DNA of 61,746 nucleotides from JABCPE02 sp963506915 (GTDB lineage Bacteria > Bacteroidota > Bacteroidia > Flavobacteriales > Weeksellaceae), in assembly GCA_963506915.1 (NCBI GenBank), contig CAUORE010000007.1, positions 1 to 61,746 of the forward strand. The letters are read 5' to 3'. The position numbers were made by a program, and so were the translations under genes. How positions within the stretch are numbered: position 1 is the stretch's first letter; every line of letters begins with the position of its first letter. Shown in pieces: positions 18,372 to 26,811 of the stretch. The notes beneath the pieces were generated by a model. It was not told where the DNA came from, did not search any database, and saw only the letters and a list, made by a program, of their open reading frames with translations.

Positions 18372-18403
18372 CAAAGTTAAAAACTTTATTTATATAAAAA
18401 CAA
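18372..18403 (-). promoter_or_regulatory. Promoter of the ferredoxin gene
   Basis: Minus-strand TTG (18403-18401), a 21-bp spacer, then TAACTTTG (18379-18372). The ferredoxin ATG is 26 bp further on. Confidence 0.5.
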
Positions 18404-18408
18404 TATTT

Positions 18409-19446
18409 ATGAAAAATGATAAAATAGTTTCCTCTTTATCGCAGCTGGGCGATTTTTTAAACCAATTTATCTCCGCTAAACCAGAGAATTTCAATGAAGA
18501 AGAAAGCAAATTCGCTTCCTTGATAAGAAAATCCGAAATAGAAAATCCTTGGTTTACAGAAGAAAGCGTAAGATTTTGCCTAAAAAGCTGGGCGAAAAAC
18601 CTTACCGAAGAGAAAATATCTGCTTGGACTGGTCAATATCATTTTTCTTCCACTCCGAAAAAAATAGGGCTGATTCTCGCTGGAAATATTCCTCTAGTGG
18701 GCTTTCACGATGTTATTTGCGTTTTACTGAGCGGAAACATTCCTTTGATAAAACTTTCCTCCAAAGATAGGCTGATTTTACCTTTTTTACTTAATAAATG
18801 GAACGAGCTCAGTAGTGGGATTTTGGAATTTCAATTTGTGGAAAAATTAGAAAATTATGATGCTGTCATCGCCACAGGAAGCAATAATACCGCGCGATAT
18901 TTGGAATATTATTTCAAAGATGTGCCGAACATCATTAGGAAAAACAGAACTTCCATCGGAGTTTTAAAAGGTGATGAAACCAATGAGGAAATCCAAGCTC
19001 TCGCGGAGGATATTTTCCGATATTTTGGGCTGGGTTGCCGAAATGTTACCCGACTTTTCATTCCTTCCGAAATGCCTTTGGACAGATTGTTTGAGAATTT
19101 CATTAACTTTAAAGAAATCATCAATCATAACCAATACGCCAATAATTACGACTACAACAGAGCCATTTACCTGCTGAACCAAGAGCAGTTTTGGGACAAT
19201 AATTTCGTAATGCTCAAAGAAGATGAAAAACTCTTCAGTCCACTGTCCGTCATCAATTTCAGCCGATATGAAACGATAAACGATGTTCAGAATTTCCTTT
19301 CGGAAAACGAGGAAAGCATTCAGTGCGTTGTGGCAAATTCTACACTTGAAATCCCTGCGGCTATCGGCTTTGGAGAAGCGCAGCATCCTGAACTAGACAC
19401 TTATGCAGATAATGTGGATACAATGGCATTTTTAAGTAATTTGTAA
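18409..19446 (+). CDS. LuxC-type acyl-CoA reductase
   Basis: A 345-residue protein of the LuxC/acyl-CoA reductase (aldehyde dehydrogenase-like) family, which reduces activated acyl groups to aldehydes with NADPH. I start at ATG 18409 (MKNDKIVSSLSQLGDFLNQF); a longer frame would need TTG at 18367, inside the promoter. Features are the GLILAGNIPLVGFHDVICVL block, RKNRTSIGVLKGDE, and the catalytic-Cys segment YFGLGCRNVTRLFIP. There is no luxD/luxE-like partner. Its natural substrate in flavobacteria is not established. It is divergent from the ferredoxin gene. Confidence 0.85.
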   Translation: MKNDKIVSSLSQLGDFLNQFISAKPENFNEEESKFASLIRKSEIENPWFTEESVRFCLKSWAKNLTEEKISAWTGQYHFSSTPKKIGLILAGNIPLVGFHDVICVLLSGNIPLIKLSSKDRLILPFLLNKWNELSSGILEFQFVEKLENYDAVIATGSNNTARYLEYYFKDVPNIIRKNRTSIGVLKGDETNEEIQALAEDIFRYFGLGCRNVTRLFIPSEMPLDRLFENFINFKEIINHNQYANNYDYNRAIYLLNQEQFWDNNFVMLKEDEKLFSPLSVINFSRYETINDVQNFLSENEESIQCVVANSTLEIPAAIGFGEAQHPELDTYADNVDTMAFLSNL

Positions 19447-19448
19447 AA

Positions 19449-19478
19449 TTGCTTTTCCAAAAAAAATATTTATATTTG
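19449..19478 (+). promoter_or_regulatory. Promoter of the BI-1 family gene
   Basis: TTG (19449-19451), 19-bp spacer, TATATTTG (19471-19478): a near-ideal flavobacterial sigma-A promoter. The ATG is 31 bp downstream. Confidence 0.65.
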
Positions 19479-19508
19479 TAGAATTAAATTTTAAAAACAA
19501 AAACTTTT

Positions 19509-20198
19509 ATGGAATTTACAAATCAATTAGTAGCAATGTCTACTGAAGAGCAAAAGGCTTCTTTTTATAGAAAAACCTATATGCATGTGGCATTGGCTAT
19601 TTTGGCTTTCATCTTTGTAGAAACTGCTTTACTAATGGTAGTTCCTGCAGAACTTATCATGGGAATGGTTTCTCAGAAGTATGTATGGTTACTAATCATT
19701 GGTGGATTTTGGCTGGCTTCTATGCTGGCTGAAAAATGGACTATGGCGAGCAGCCGCTCTATGCAGTATGCAGGATTAGGTTTTTATGTGCTTTTGGAAG
19801 CAATTATTTTCTTGCCATTGATTTATATAGCTGTTGCTTATACAGGTGGCAAAGTTATTTTACAAGCAGGATTGATTACTTTCATGCTATTTTTAGGGCT
19901 TACAGGTGTGGCTCTTACTTCTAAAAGAGATTTTTCTTTCTTAAGAAGTTTTATCGTTATTGGAGGGTTTATTTCTCTTGGGCTAATCGTTGCAGGGATG
20001 CTTTTTGGGTTCAATCTTGGACTTTGGTTCTCTGTTGGAATGGTTTTCCTAGCAGGAGCAAGTATTCTCTACCAAACTAACCAGCTCAAAAATGTCTATA
20101 CAACAGAACAGTATGTAGGAGCTTCATTACAGCTATTCTCTTCTGTGATGCTTCTATTCTGGTATGTTTTGAGAATTTTAATGAGCAGAAAAGACTAA
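19509..20198 (+). CDS. Bax inhibitor-1/YccA family membrane protein
   Basis: A 229-residue inner-membrane protein with seven hydrophobic helices. It begins MEFTNQLVAMSTEEQKASFY, then the first helix ALAILAFIFVETALLMV. The late segment YQTNQLKNVY with the following helix corresponds to the BI-1 region carrying the conserved acidic and Asn residues near the pore. Relatives include the YetJ calcium-leak channel and E. coli YccA, which interacts with FtsH. The exact role here is unknown. It is a single-gene unit with its own promoter and terminator. Confidence 0.9.
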   Translation: MEFTNQLVAMSTEEQKASFYRKTYMHVALAILAFIFVETALLMVVPAELIMGMVSQKYVWLLIIGGFWLASMLAEKWTMASSRSMQYAGLGFYVLLEAIIFLPLIYIAVAYTGGKVILQAGLITFMLFLGLTGVALTSKRDFSFLRSFIVIGGFISLGLIVAGMLFGFNLGLWFSVGMVFLAGASILYQTNQLKNVYTTEQYVGASLQLFSSVMLLFWYVLRILMSRKD

Positions 20199-20211
20199 CA
20201 AAATATTTCTG

Positions 20212-20265
20212 AAACACGGGAGTCGGGAGGCTAAATCTTGATTCTCGTGTTTTCGTTTTTTTATT
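20212..20265 (+). terminator. Terminator after the BI-1 family gene
   Basis: Stem AAACACGGGAGTC (20212-20224) against GATTCTCGTGTTT (20240-20252) with minor mismatches, then a T-run. Confidence 0.7.
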
Positions 20266-20295
20266 TTTTACTTAACCAATTTATTCTAAAATATT

Positions 20296-21102
20296 ATGTC
20301 ATACGGACTTTTAAAAGGAAAAAAAGGAATCATCTTCGGAGCTTTGGATGAAAACTCTATCGCTTGGAAAGTAGCAGAAAGATGCCACGAAGAAGGTGCT
20401 GAATTTGTACTTACTAACGCTCCTATCGCTATGAGAATGGGAGAAATCAATAGCTTAGCAGAGAAAACAGGTGCGGATATCGTTCCTGCTGATGCGACTT
20501 CTATGGAAGATTTAGAAAAATTATTTGACCATGCTATCACTAAATTTGGGAAAATAGACTTTATTCTACACTCTATCGGGATGTCTGTAAATGTAAGAAA
20601 AGGAAAACACTACACAGAGCTCAACTACGACTGGCTGGAAAAAGGCTGGGATGTGTCTGCGGTATCTTTCCACAAAGTGATGAAACTCGCTTGGGAAAAA
20701 GACTGTATGAATGAGTGGGGCAGTATCCTTGCGCTTTCTTACATCGCGGCTCAGAGAACTTTCCCTGATTATAACGATATGGCGGACAACAAGTCTTACC
20801 TTGAAAGCATCGCTAGATCTTTCGGGTATTACTGGGGCGAAAGAAAAGTACGTGTCAATACCATTTCCCAGTCGCCTACAATGACTACGGCAGGACAAGG
20901 GGTGAAAGGTTTTGACGGGTTCATCAAATTTGCAGAAGATATGTCTCCACTAGGAAACGCTACTGCTGCGGAATGTGCAGACTACTGTATCTCCCTTTTC
21001 TCTGACCTTACGAGAAAAGTAACGATGCAGAATCTCTTCCATGATGGTGGATTCAGCAACACAGGAGTTTCCACGAAAGTAATGGAAAGATACCAAGGAT
21101 AA
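20296..21102 (+). CDS. fabI: Enoyl-ACP reductase FabI
   Basis: NADH-dependent reduction of trans-2-enoyl-ACP, the last step of each fatty-acid elongation cycle. It is an SDR-fold protein of 268 residues. The N-terminus LKGKKGIIFGALDENSIAWK is the divergent FabI cofactor loop (no TGxxxGxG). The active-site pair is a Tyr and Lys spaced Y-x6-K in DYNDMADNKSYLES, preceded by the other conserved Tyr in LSYIAAQRTFP. SQSPTMTTAGQGVKGFDGF is the substrate-loop region. Cytoplasmic, likely a tetramer. A terminator follows. Confidence 0.95.
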   Translation: MSYGLLKGKKGIIFGALDENSIAWKVAERCHEEGAEFVLTNAPIAMRMGEINSLAEKTGADIVPADATSMEDLEKLFDHAITKFGKIDFILHSIGMSVNVRKGKHYTELNYDWLEKGWDVSAVSFHKVMKLAWEKDCMNEWGSILALSYIAAQRTFPDYNDMADNKSYLESIARSFGYYWGERKVRVNTISQSPTMTTAGQGVKGFDGFIKFAEDMSPLGNATAAECADYCISLFSDLTRKVTMQNLFHDGGFSNTGVSTKVMERYQG

Positions 21103-21118
21103 AAATAAAATTTTAACG

Positions 21119-21150
21119 AAAACACTCTCTGCAAAAGGGAGTGTTTTTTT
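21119..21150 (+). terminator. Terminator after fabI
   Basis: Stem AAAACACTC (21119-21127) against GAGTGTTTT (21139-21147), then T-rich sequence. Confidence 0.8.
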
Positions 21151-21215
21151 GTGCAAAATTGGCAAATATTTCTTATTTTTACCCTTATTTTTTATTTATC
21201 AATAAATTTAATACA

Positions 21216-22472
21216 ATGGAACAAATAAACTTCAATCAAGAATGGAGAGAAAAACTCCTTCAGCGCTTTTTAACTTATGTAAAAATGTATTCCACCAGCG
21301 ACCCTGAATGTGAGGAAACGCCGAGTTCTCCGCAGCAGTGGGACATCGCGAAACATCTTTTTGAGGAAATGAAAGCCATCGGTCTGGAAGATGTCTCTAT
21401 CGATGAAAACGCCTATGTATATGGATTTATCCCGTCTAATATAGAGAAAAAAGTGCCTACTGTGGGATTTATCGCCCATTTTGACACTTCGCCTGATTTC
21501 AATGGTAAAGATGTAAATCCTCAAATTTGGGAAAATTACGATGGAGGCGACCTGCTTCTTAACCCCAAAACAGGTTTCACCCTCTCGCCTAACAAGTTTG
21601 AAAACCTGAAACAATACAAGGGACAAACCCTAATCACTACGGACGGAACGAGCCTTCTCGGTGCGGATGACAAGGCGGGTGTAGCAGAAATCATGACAGC
21701 TGCAGAATACCTCATCCAGCATCCTGAGATAAAACACGGAAGAATAGCCGTAGGATTCAACCCTGATGAAGAAATCGGAAAAGGAGCGCACAAGTTCAAT
21801 GTAGAAAAATTCGGAGCTGAATGGGCTTACACCATGGATGGAAGTGATGTGGGCGAAATAGAATATGAGAACTTTAATGCAGCTGGAGCGGTTATCAAAA
21901 TCCACGGACTGAGCGTACACCCTGGCTATGCTTACGGAAAAATGGTAAATGCTGGGCTTCTCGCAGCTGAGTTTATCCAGTCGCTCCCTACTGGCGAAAC
22001 TCCTTCTACTACGAGAGGTTTTGAAGGGTTCTATCATCTATTAGACCTAAAAGCGGATGTTTCCGAAGCAAAACTACAATACATCATCCGTGACCACGAT
22101 GAGCAGAAATTTGAAAACCGCAAGAAATTTATCGCAGAAAAAGTAGCGGAATTCAACCAAAAATATGGCGAAAATGTCTTTGAAATAGAGATAAAAGAAC
22201 AATATCTCAACATGAAAAAACAATTCGAAGGCAAAATGCACATCATAGAAGTGGCAGAAAGAGCCATGAAAAACCTGGGAATTACCCCAGAAGTGAAGGC
22301 TATCCGAGGCGGAACCGATGGCGCACAGCTGTCTTACATGGGACTTCCTTGCCCTAATATCTTCGCAGGAGGGCTTAACTTCCACGGGCCTTATGAATAT
22401 GTTCCATTAGAATCTATGGAAAAAGCCACAGAAGTTATCATAGAAATCGCTCAAGAAGTAGAGAAATTATAA
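21216..22472 (+). CDS. pepT: Peptidase T (tripeptidase)
   Basis: An M20-family zinc aminotripeptidase of 418 residues from ATG 21216 (MEQINFNQEWREKLLQRFL). The 25 extra in-frame residues upstream begin inside the fabI terminator and are hydrophobic and non-conserved, so I exclude them. Metal-site motifs are GFIAHFDTSPDF, SLLGADDKAGVAEIM and FNPDEEIGKGAHKF; a late RGGTDGAQLSYMGLPCPN block carries further ligands. It degrades tripeptides in the cytoplasm. It converges on recR with a shared terminator. Confidence 0.94.
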   Translation: MEQINFNQEWREKLLQRFLTYVKMYSTSDPECEETPSSPQQWDIAKHLFEEMKAIGLEDVSIDENAYVYGFIPSNIEKKVPTVGFIAHFDTSPDFNGKDVNPQIWENYDGGDLLLNPKTGFTLSPNKFENLKQYKGQTLITTDGTSLLGADDKAGVAEIMTAAEYLIQHPEIKHGRIAVGFNPDEEIGKGAHKFNVEKFGAEWAYTMDGSDVGEIEYENFNAAGAVIKIHGLSVHPGYAYGKMVNAGLLAAEFIQSLPTGETPSTTRGFEGFYHLLDLKADVSEAKLQYIIRDHDEQKFENRKKFIAEKVAEFNQKYGENVFEIEIKEQYLNMKKQFEGKMHIIEVAERAMKNLGITPEVKAIRGGTDGAQLSYMGLPCPNIFAGGLNFHGPYEYVPLESMEKATEVIIEIAQEVEKL

Positions 22473-22506
22473 AAATAAATCGCCTAAAAAGGCGATTTAT
22501 TTTTTT
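22471..22506. terminator. Bidirectional terminator between pepT and recR
   Basis: Stem AAATAAATCGCC (22473-22484) against GGCGATTTATTT (22491-22502) with a short A-rich loop. Confidence 0.85.
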
Positions 22507-22519
22507 GTATTGGTAAGTT

Positions 22520-23131
22520 TTATTTCGCTTCATCATACGGAAGTCTGTTGATAATAGACCTTCCGAGAGAGACCTCATCTGCATATTCCAGCTCATCCCC
22601 CACCGAAATTCCCCTTGCGATGCTGGAAAATTTCACATTGAAATGCTTGAATTTCTTATAAATATAATAAGCCGTGGTATCGCCCTCCATCGTTGCACTC
22701 AGCGCAAAAATTACTTCTTTTAGGCTCTCTTCATTAAGCTTTTTTTCAATACTGGAAATATTCAGCTGGTGTGGGCCTATGCCTTCCATTGGAGAAATTT
22801 TCCCTCCTAAAACTAGATATTTTCCGTTATATTTAGAAGTATTTTCTATCGCGAGAACATCCCTTACATCTTCTACGATGCAGAGCGTTTCGGCGTTTCG
22901 CTTTTCATCAGCACAGATTTCACAGATATCAAAATCCGAGAAATTATGACACTCTTGGCAGTATTTTATATTTGTTACTAAACTTTCCAAAGCCTGCGAA
23001 AGCGCCATTCCCTGAGATTTGGGCTGTCTGAGAAGATGCAGCGCCAGCCGAAGAGCCGATTTTTTGCCTATCCCTGGCAGTCCAGAAATCTCCTCCACTG
23101 CTCTGGATAATACTTTACTTGGGTATTCCAT
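22520..23131 (-). CDS. recR: Recombination mediator RecR
   Basis: A 203-residue RecR, which with RecF/RecO loads RecA at gaps during recombinational repair. The N-terminal helix-hairpin-helix is seen in EISGLPGIGKKSALRLALHL. The four-Cys zinc finger is CQECHNFSDFDICEICAD. The TOPRIM domain starts LCIVEDVRDVLAIENTSKY, and the YHVLGGxxSP-like motif is YLVLGGKISPMEGIGPHQLN. The C-terminal Walker-like ARGISVGDELEYADEVSLG is standard. It lies 30 bp downstream of the exported deformylase gene on the same strand. Confidence 0.96.
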   Translation of the reverse strand: MEYPSKVLSRAVEEISGLPGIGKKSALRLALHLLRQPKSQGMALSQALESLVTNIKYCQECHNFSDFDICEICADEKRNAETLCIVEDVRDVLAIENTSKYNGKYLVLGGKISPMEGIGPHQLNISSIEKKLNEESLKEVIFALSATMEGDTTAYYIYKKFKHFNVKFSSIARGISVGDELEYADEVSLGRSIINRLPYDEAK

Positions 23132-23161
23132 TCGGCAAAAATAAGAAATTCTCCCTAAAAT

Positions 23162-23791
23162 TTACTTTTGGTAATAAATCTTATTCACTTCATCGGCTTT
23201 GATGAAAGTTCCCAATTTCTGCTCCTTTATCCTTTCTGTGAAGAGCCTTCCTATAAGGTGGTCATACTCGTGCTGGAAAATCACCGCGGTGAAACCTTCT
23301 ACCAGCTCTCGTTTTTTCTCTCCATCCAAAGTTTCGTAAGCCAAATCTATCACAAGGCTGCGATAGACCTCTCCCCTTTCGTTTGGAATGGAAAGACAAC
23401 CTTCTGCACCAAGCCTTAGCGCTGAAGACATCCATTTGATTTCTGGATTTACAAAGAACTCAAAAGGTTTTCCTTCCTTGTCAAATCTCTGCACCCAAAT
23501 CGCCTTTATGTTCAGTCCTACCTGCGGCGCGGCGATGCCTACGCCTTGTTCATCTTTCACAGTAGCGAGCATTCTCTCGGCTAACAGCTTCAAATTCGGG
23601 TCTTTGGCATCCACTGAGCGGGAAACATCTTTTAGTATTTTCAAATCTTTAGGATTGGTGATTTGTAAAACCCTCATCGGTTCGGTGCTTTTTCCTGATT
23701 TAATGAGGACAACATCCTCTTTTCCGATTTTCTTCTGAGCCTCTACGCTAGTTCCGAGCAGAACCAAACTTAATAAAAGAATTCTTATCAT
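23162..23791 (-). CDS. Exported peptide deformylase-like metalloprotein
   Basis: A 209-residue polypeptide deformylase fold with an N-terminal signal peptide (MIRILLLSLVLLGTSVEAQ, cleavage near residue 18). All three deformylase motifs are intact: GVGIAAPQVG (83-92), EGCLSIP (130-136, metal Cys132) and QHEYDHL (173-179, His174, Glu175, His178). Cytoplasmic Def normally has no signal peptide, so this one probably acts in the periplasm and is unlikely to be the translational enzyme. Its substrate is unknown. A minus-strand TAAATTTG at 23821-23828 may be its -7 element. It is followed by recR. Confidence 0.85.
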   Translation of the reverse strand: MIRILLLSLVLLGTSVEAQKKIGKEDVVLIKSGKSTEPMRVLQITNPKDLKILKDVSRSVDAKDPNLKLLAERMLATVKDEQGVGIAAPQVGLNIKAIWVQRFDKEGKPFEFFVNPEIKWMSSALRLGAEGCLSIPNERGEVYRSLVIDLAYETLDGEKKRELVEGFTAVIFQHEYDHLIGRLFTERIKEQKLGTFIKADEVNKIYYQK

Positions 23792-23820
23792 TTCTATCTT
23801 TTTTTGATGATTATTAAGGA

Positions 23821-23828
23821 CAAATTTA
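23821..23828 (-). promoter_or_regulatory. -7 element for the exported deformylase gene
   Basis: Minus-strand TAAATTTG, 30 bp before the ATG at 23791. The -33 half is not clear. Confidence 0.4.
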
Positions 23829-23874
23829 ATAATTTTTGGAAATAATAAGCCTCCTTATATTCAAAATATCTTCT

Positions 23875-23882
23875 TATCTTTG
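23875..23882 (+). promoter_or_regulatory. -7 element for the LURP-one gene
   Basis: TATCTTTG lies 37 bp before the ATG at 23920. No TTG at the right -33 distance. Confidence 0.4.
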
Positions 23883-23919
23883 GGGAAAAATTTTTATTCC
23901 TTTTTACTCAAAGTAAATT

Positions 23920-24513
23920 ATGAAAAACCTAAACTACCCTTTAGATTTTAAATTTAAAATTACCACTTTAGCTAGTGATTTTAACATTACGGATAGAAAC
24001 GGAAAACACATCGCCTATGTAAGGCAAAAAATGTTTAAACTAAAAGAAGATGTAGTGGTCTTCCGTGATGAAGAAAAAAGCGCAGAACTTTTTAGAATAA
24101 AGGCCGATAGATGGCTGGATTTCAATACCAGCTACAGCATCATAGGAGCTGACGGCACTAATTATGGAAAACTTACCCGAAAAGGAATGCGTTCCATATG
24201 GAAATCTACCTACGAAGTCTATGATGAAAACAACCAGCATAAATACACCATAAGAGAAGATAATGCATGGGTGAAGTTTTGGGATGGTCTCGTAGGAGAA
24301 CTACCTATAATAGGCTGGTTTACAGGATATTTCCTAAACCCTACCTACAGTCTGGAAAACTCTTCAGGAAAAACACTTTTCACACTGAAGAAAATGCCTT
24401 CACTGCTGGGCAGAAGATTTCAACTGGATAAATTAACAGAAAGCGATGAAGATGAAACACTTATCGTTCTTTCCTACCTTATGATGGTACTTTTAGAAAG
24501 AATGAGAGGATAA
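23920..24513 (+). CDS. LURP-one-related (tubby C-terminal-like) protein
   Basis: A 197-residue protein of the LURP-one / tubby-C / scramblase-like beta-barrel fold. The pattern of repeated strands is visible: FKITTLASDFNITDRNGKHI, MFKLKEDVVVFRDEEKSAEL, then SYSIIGADGTNYGKLTRKG and STYEVYDENNQHKYTIRED. A hydrophobic C-terminal helix (LIVLSYLMMVLLERMRG) matches the central helix of the fold. Function is unproven in bacteria; lipid or nucleic-acid binding has been suggested for the fold. It lies 24 bp upstream of pepD, so co-transcription is plausible. Confidence 0.75.
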   Translation: MKNLNYPLDFKFKITTLASDFNITDRNGKHIAYVRQKMFKLKEDVVVFRDEEKSAELFRIKADRWLDFNTSYSIIGADGTNYGKLTRKGMRSIWKSTYEVYDENNQHKYTIREDNAWVKFWDGLVGELPIIGWFTGYFLNPTYSLENSSGKTLFTLKKMPSLLGRRFQLDKLTESDEDETLIVLSYLMMVLLERMRG

Positions 24514-24537
24514 ATATTAACTTTAAATAAAAATTTT

Positions 24538-25980
24538 ATGAGTTTATCAAACATAGAACCGCAGATTATTTGGAAAAACTTTTTTAAACTAAATGCAGTT
24601 CCAAGACCTTCCAAAAAAGAAGCGAGAGTAATAGAGTTTATCAAGAATTTTGGAGAAAGCCTAAACCTTGATACTCAAGTGGATGAAATAGGAAATGTCA
24701 TCATCCGAAAACCTGCAACAGCAGGAATGGAAAACCGCAAAACCATCGTTCTGCAGTCTCACCTTGATATGGTTTGTCAAAAAAACAATGATGTGGATTT
24801 TGACTTTGAAAATCAAGGAATTCAAATGTTCGTAGATAGCGACTGGGTAAAAGCAAAAGGAACGACACTCGGAGCAGACAACGGGCTCGGTGTGGCGGCT
24901 GTTATGAGTATTTTGGAGAGCAATGATATCGCTCATCCTACATTAGAAGCCCTTTTCACGATAGATGAAGAAACTGGAATGACAGGAGCTTTTAACCTAA
25001 AACCCAATGTACTAAAAGGCGAAATCCTCCTAAATCTAGACACAGAAGAAGATGATGAAATAGACATAGGCTGTGCTGGTGGCGTGGATGTAACGGCTAC
25101 ACAAACCTACAAAACCGCTCCTACAAAAGGAAATTTAGTAAAAATAGAAATCAAAGGACTGCAAGGCGGACACTCTGGAATGGACATCCACAAAGGTTTT
25201 GGGAATGCAAATGTACTCCTTGGAAGACTGCTCTATAACAGCGTTGAAAGTCAAGAAATAGAGCTAATTTCAATCGATGGCGGCGGACTGAGAAATGCGA
25301 TCCCAAGAGAGGCTGCTGCTGTTTTTTCAGTGAAAAATGCTGATGATTTCATAGCAGAAGCCAATGAATTAAAAGCTGAAATTTTACAGGAATTTGCGAG
25401 CATTGAAAAGGATTTGGTTATCAATATTGAAAAAACTGAAAGCTCTGAAAACGGTCTTTCCAAAGAAAATTCAGCCCAAATCATCCGCGTGCTGAAATCC
25501 GCTCACAACGGCGTATACAGAATGTCTCCTGATGTGGCTGACCTAGTGGAAGCGTCCAACAACATCGCTAGAGTGGAACTAAAAGATGGTGGTTTGAAAA
25601 TCCTAAACCTTACCCGTTCATCTGTGGAGTCTTCTAAATTCAATGTGGCTAACCAACTAAAAGCTGTTTTTGAATTGGGTGGACTAAATGTAGAGTTTAG
25701 TGGCTCTTACCCTGGCTGGAAGCCAAACCCAAATTCAGAAATTCTCCGAATAATGGAAAAACTCTACACGGATAAATTTGGTTCAAAACCAAATGTGGTA
25801 GCGTGTCATGCGGGATTAGAATGCGGAATTATCGGCGCTCATTATCCTAAAATGGAAATGGTAAGTTTCGGGCCTACAATCAAAGGCGCACACTCACCTG
25901 ATGAAAGAGCAAGTATTTCTTCTACACAGAAATTTTGGGATTTCTTGAAAGATATTCTAAAAAATATTCCAAATAAATAA
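24538..25980 (+). CDS. pepD: Aminoacyl-histidine dipeptidase (cytosolic dipeptidase)
   Basis: An M20/M28-like zinc dipeptidase of 480 residues, the E. coli PepD type, which hydrolyses Xaa-His and many other dipeptides. The metal-site motifs are VLQSHLDMVCQKNND, TLGADNGLGVAAVMSILESN and FTIDEETGMTGAFNL, with later IKGLQGGHSGMDIHKG and ACHAGLECGIIG. Both the catalytic and the lid dimerisation domains are present. Cytoplasmic. A strong terminator follows and is shared with the convergent rhodanese-cupin gene. Confidence 0.94.
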   Translation: MSLSNIEPQIIWKNFFKLNAVPRPSKKEARVIEFIKNFGESLNLDTQVDEIGNVIIRKPATAGMENRKTIVLQSHLDMVCQKNNDVDFDFENQGIQMFVDSDWVKAKGTTLGADNGLGVAAVMSILESNDIAHPTLEALFTIDEETGMTGAFNLKPNVLKGEILLNLDTEEDDEIDIGCAGGVDVTATQTYKTAPTKGNLVKIEIKGLQGGHSGMDIHKGFGNANVLLGRLLYNSVESQEIELISIDGGGLRNAIPREAAAVFSVKNADDFIAEANELKAEILQEFASIEKDLVINIEKTESSENGLSKENSAQIIRVLKSAHNGVYRMSPDVADLVEASNNIARVELKDGGLKILNLTRSSVESSKFNVANQLKAVFELGGLNVEFSGSYPGWKPNPNSEILRIMEKLYTDKFGSKPNVVACHAGLECGIIGAHYPKMEMVSFGPTIKGAHSPDERASISSTQKFWDFLKDILKNIPNK

Positions 25981-25983
25981 CAA

Positions 25984-26016
25984 AAAACGCCGAGCAAAAT
26001 TGCTCGGCGTTTTATA
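25984..26016. terminator. Bidirectional terminator between pepD and the rhodanese-cupin gene
   Basis: A perfect stem AAAACGCCGAGCAA (25984-25997) against TTGCTCGGCGTTTT (26000-26013). Confidence 0.9.
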
Positions 26017-26033
26017 TTTTAGTCTAAATAAAT

Positions 26034-26663
26034 TTATTTTTGTTTAGTCACTACGAATAGATTTTCTTTGGACAAACCTACCAATTCATGCTCCACATCT
26101 ACTGGAATATCATAGTAGTCATTAGGTTTTAAAATAATCTCTTGTTCGTTTATAATAAACTTGATTTCTCCTTTTAAAACAACCAAAGAAGCTGGTGTGG
26201 AAGTTTTATGTTTTTTAAAAACTCCGTTCTTTCCTAGTGATACCGCCACTTGTTTTACTTTTTCTGAATCTCTTAGTATATTAAAATGAGGCTTTTCAGA
26301 ATTATAATTTTCAGAGTTATCCAAATTAGTTTTAACCAGGGATTTTACATTTTCCCAAGTCTTTCCGTTGTAAACATTCTTTATTTTTTTGTCTTTAAGA
26401 AGTTTTTCGGCTTTTGCAGCTCTTATTCCCGCTTTACAAAACACCACTATATTTTTCTTTCCTTCCAGTTTAGATAGATTATTTTCTAATTCTGTGATTG
26501 GAATATTTATAGAATTTTTCACATTTCCTTGTGCAAATTCTTCTGGAGTTCTTACATCTACTAAGATTGTTTCTTTTTGATTAATAATTTCTGACAAAGA
26601 CTGCGCTGCCAATTCTGCTGTGGAAATCAAAAGGAATCCTATAGCAAACAAAATTTTCTTCAT
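26034..26663 (-). CDS. Exported rhodanese-cupin fusion protein
   Basis: A 209-residue protein with a signal peptide (MKKILFAIGFLLISTAELAA). Residues about 22-112 form a rhodanese domain: VDVRTPEEFAQGNVKNSINI and the active-site loop VVFCKAGIRAAK with catalytic Cys76. Residues about 135-207 form a cupin barrel (KHKTSTPASLVVLKGEIKFI, then NDYYDIPVDVEHELVG), whose His152 and His192 might bind a metal. Rhodaneses move sulfane sulfur; the attached cupin is unusual and may sense or bind a small ligand. It is periplasmic and monocistronic. Confidence 0.8.
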   Translation of the reverse strand: MKKILFAIGFLLISTAELAAQSLSEIINQKETILVDVRTPEEFAQGNVKNSINIPITELENNLSKLEGKKNIVVFCKAGIRAAKAEKLLKDKKIKNVYNGKTWENVKSLVKTNLDNSENYNSEKPHFNILRDSEKVKQVAVSLGKNGVFKKHKTSTPASLVVLKGEIKFIINEQEIILKPNDYYDIPVDVEHELVGLSKENLFVVTKQK

Positions 26664-26780
26664 AACTTATATATTTTAAAGTCAGCGAATATACAAATTT
26701 TATTTATTCCAAATTAGATTTTTATTCATAAAATCATATTTCACTGAAAATCAATGATTTTCATTCAAAAACAAATTTAA

Positions 26781-26788
26781 TATCTTTG
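26781..26788 (+). promoter_or_regulatory. -7 element for the korA-like gene
   Basis: TATCTTTG is 24 bp before the ATG at 26812. No clear -33 TTG. Confidence 0.4.
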
Positions 26789-26811
26789 GGCATTATTTTT
26801 TTCATTCATCT

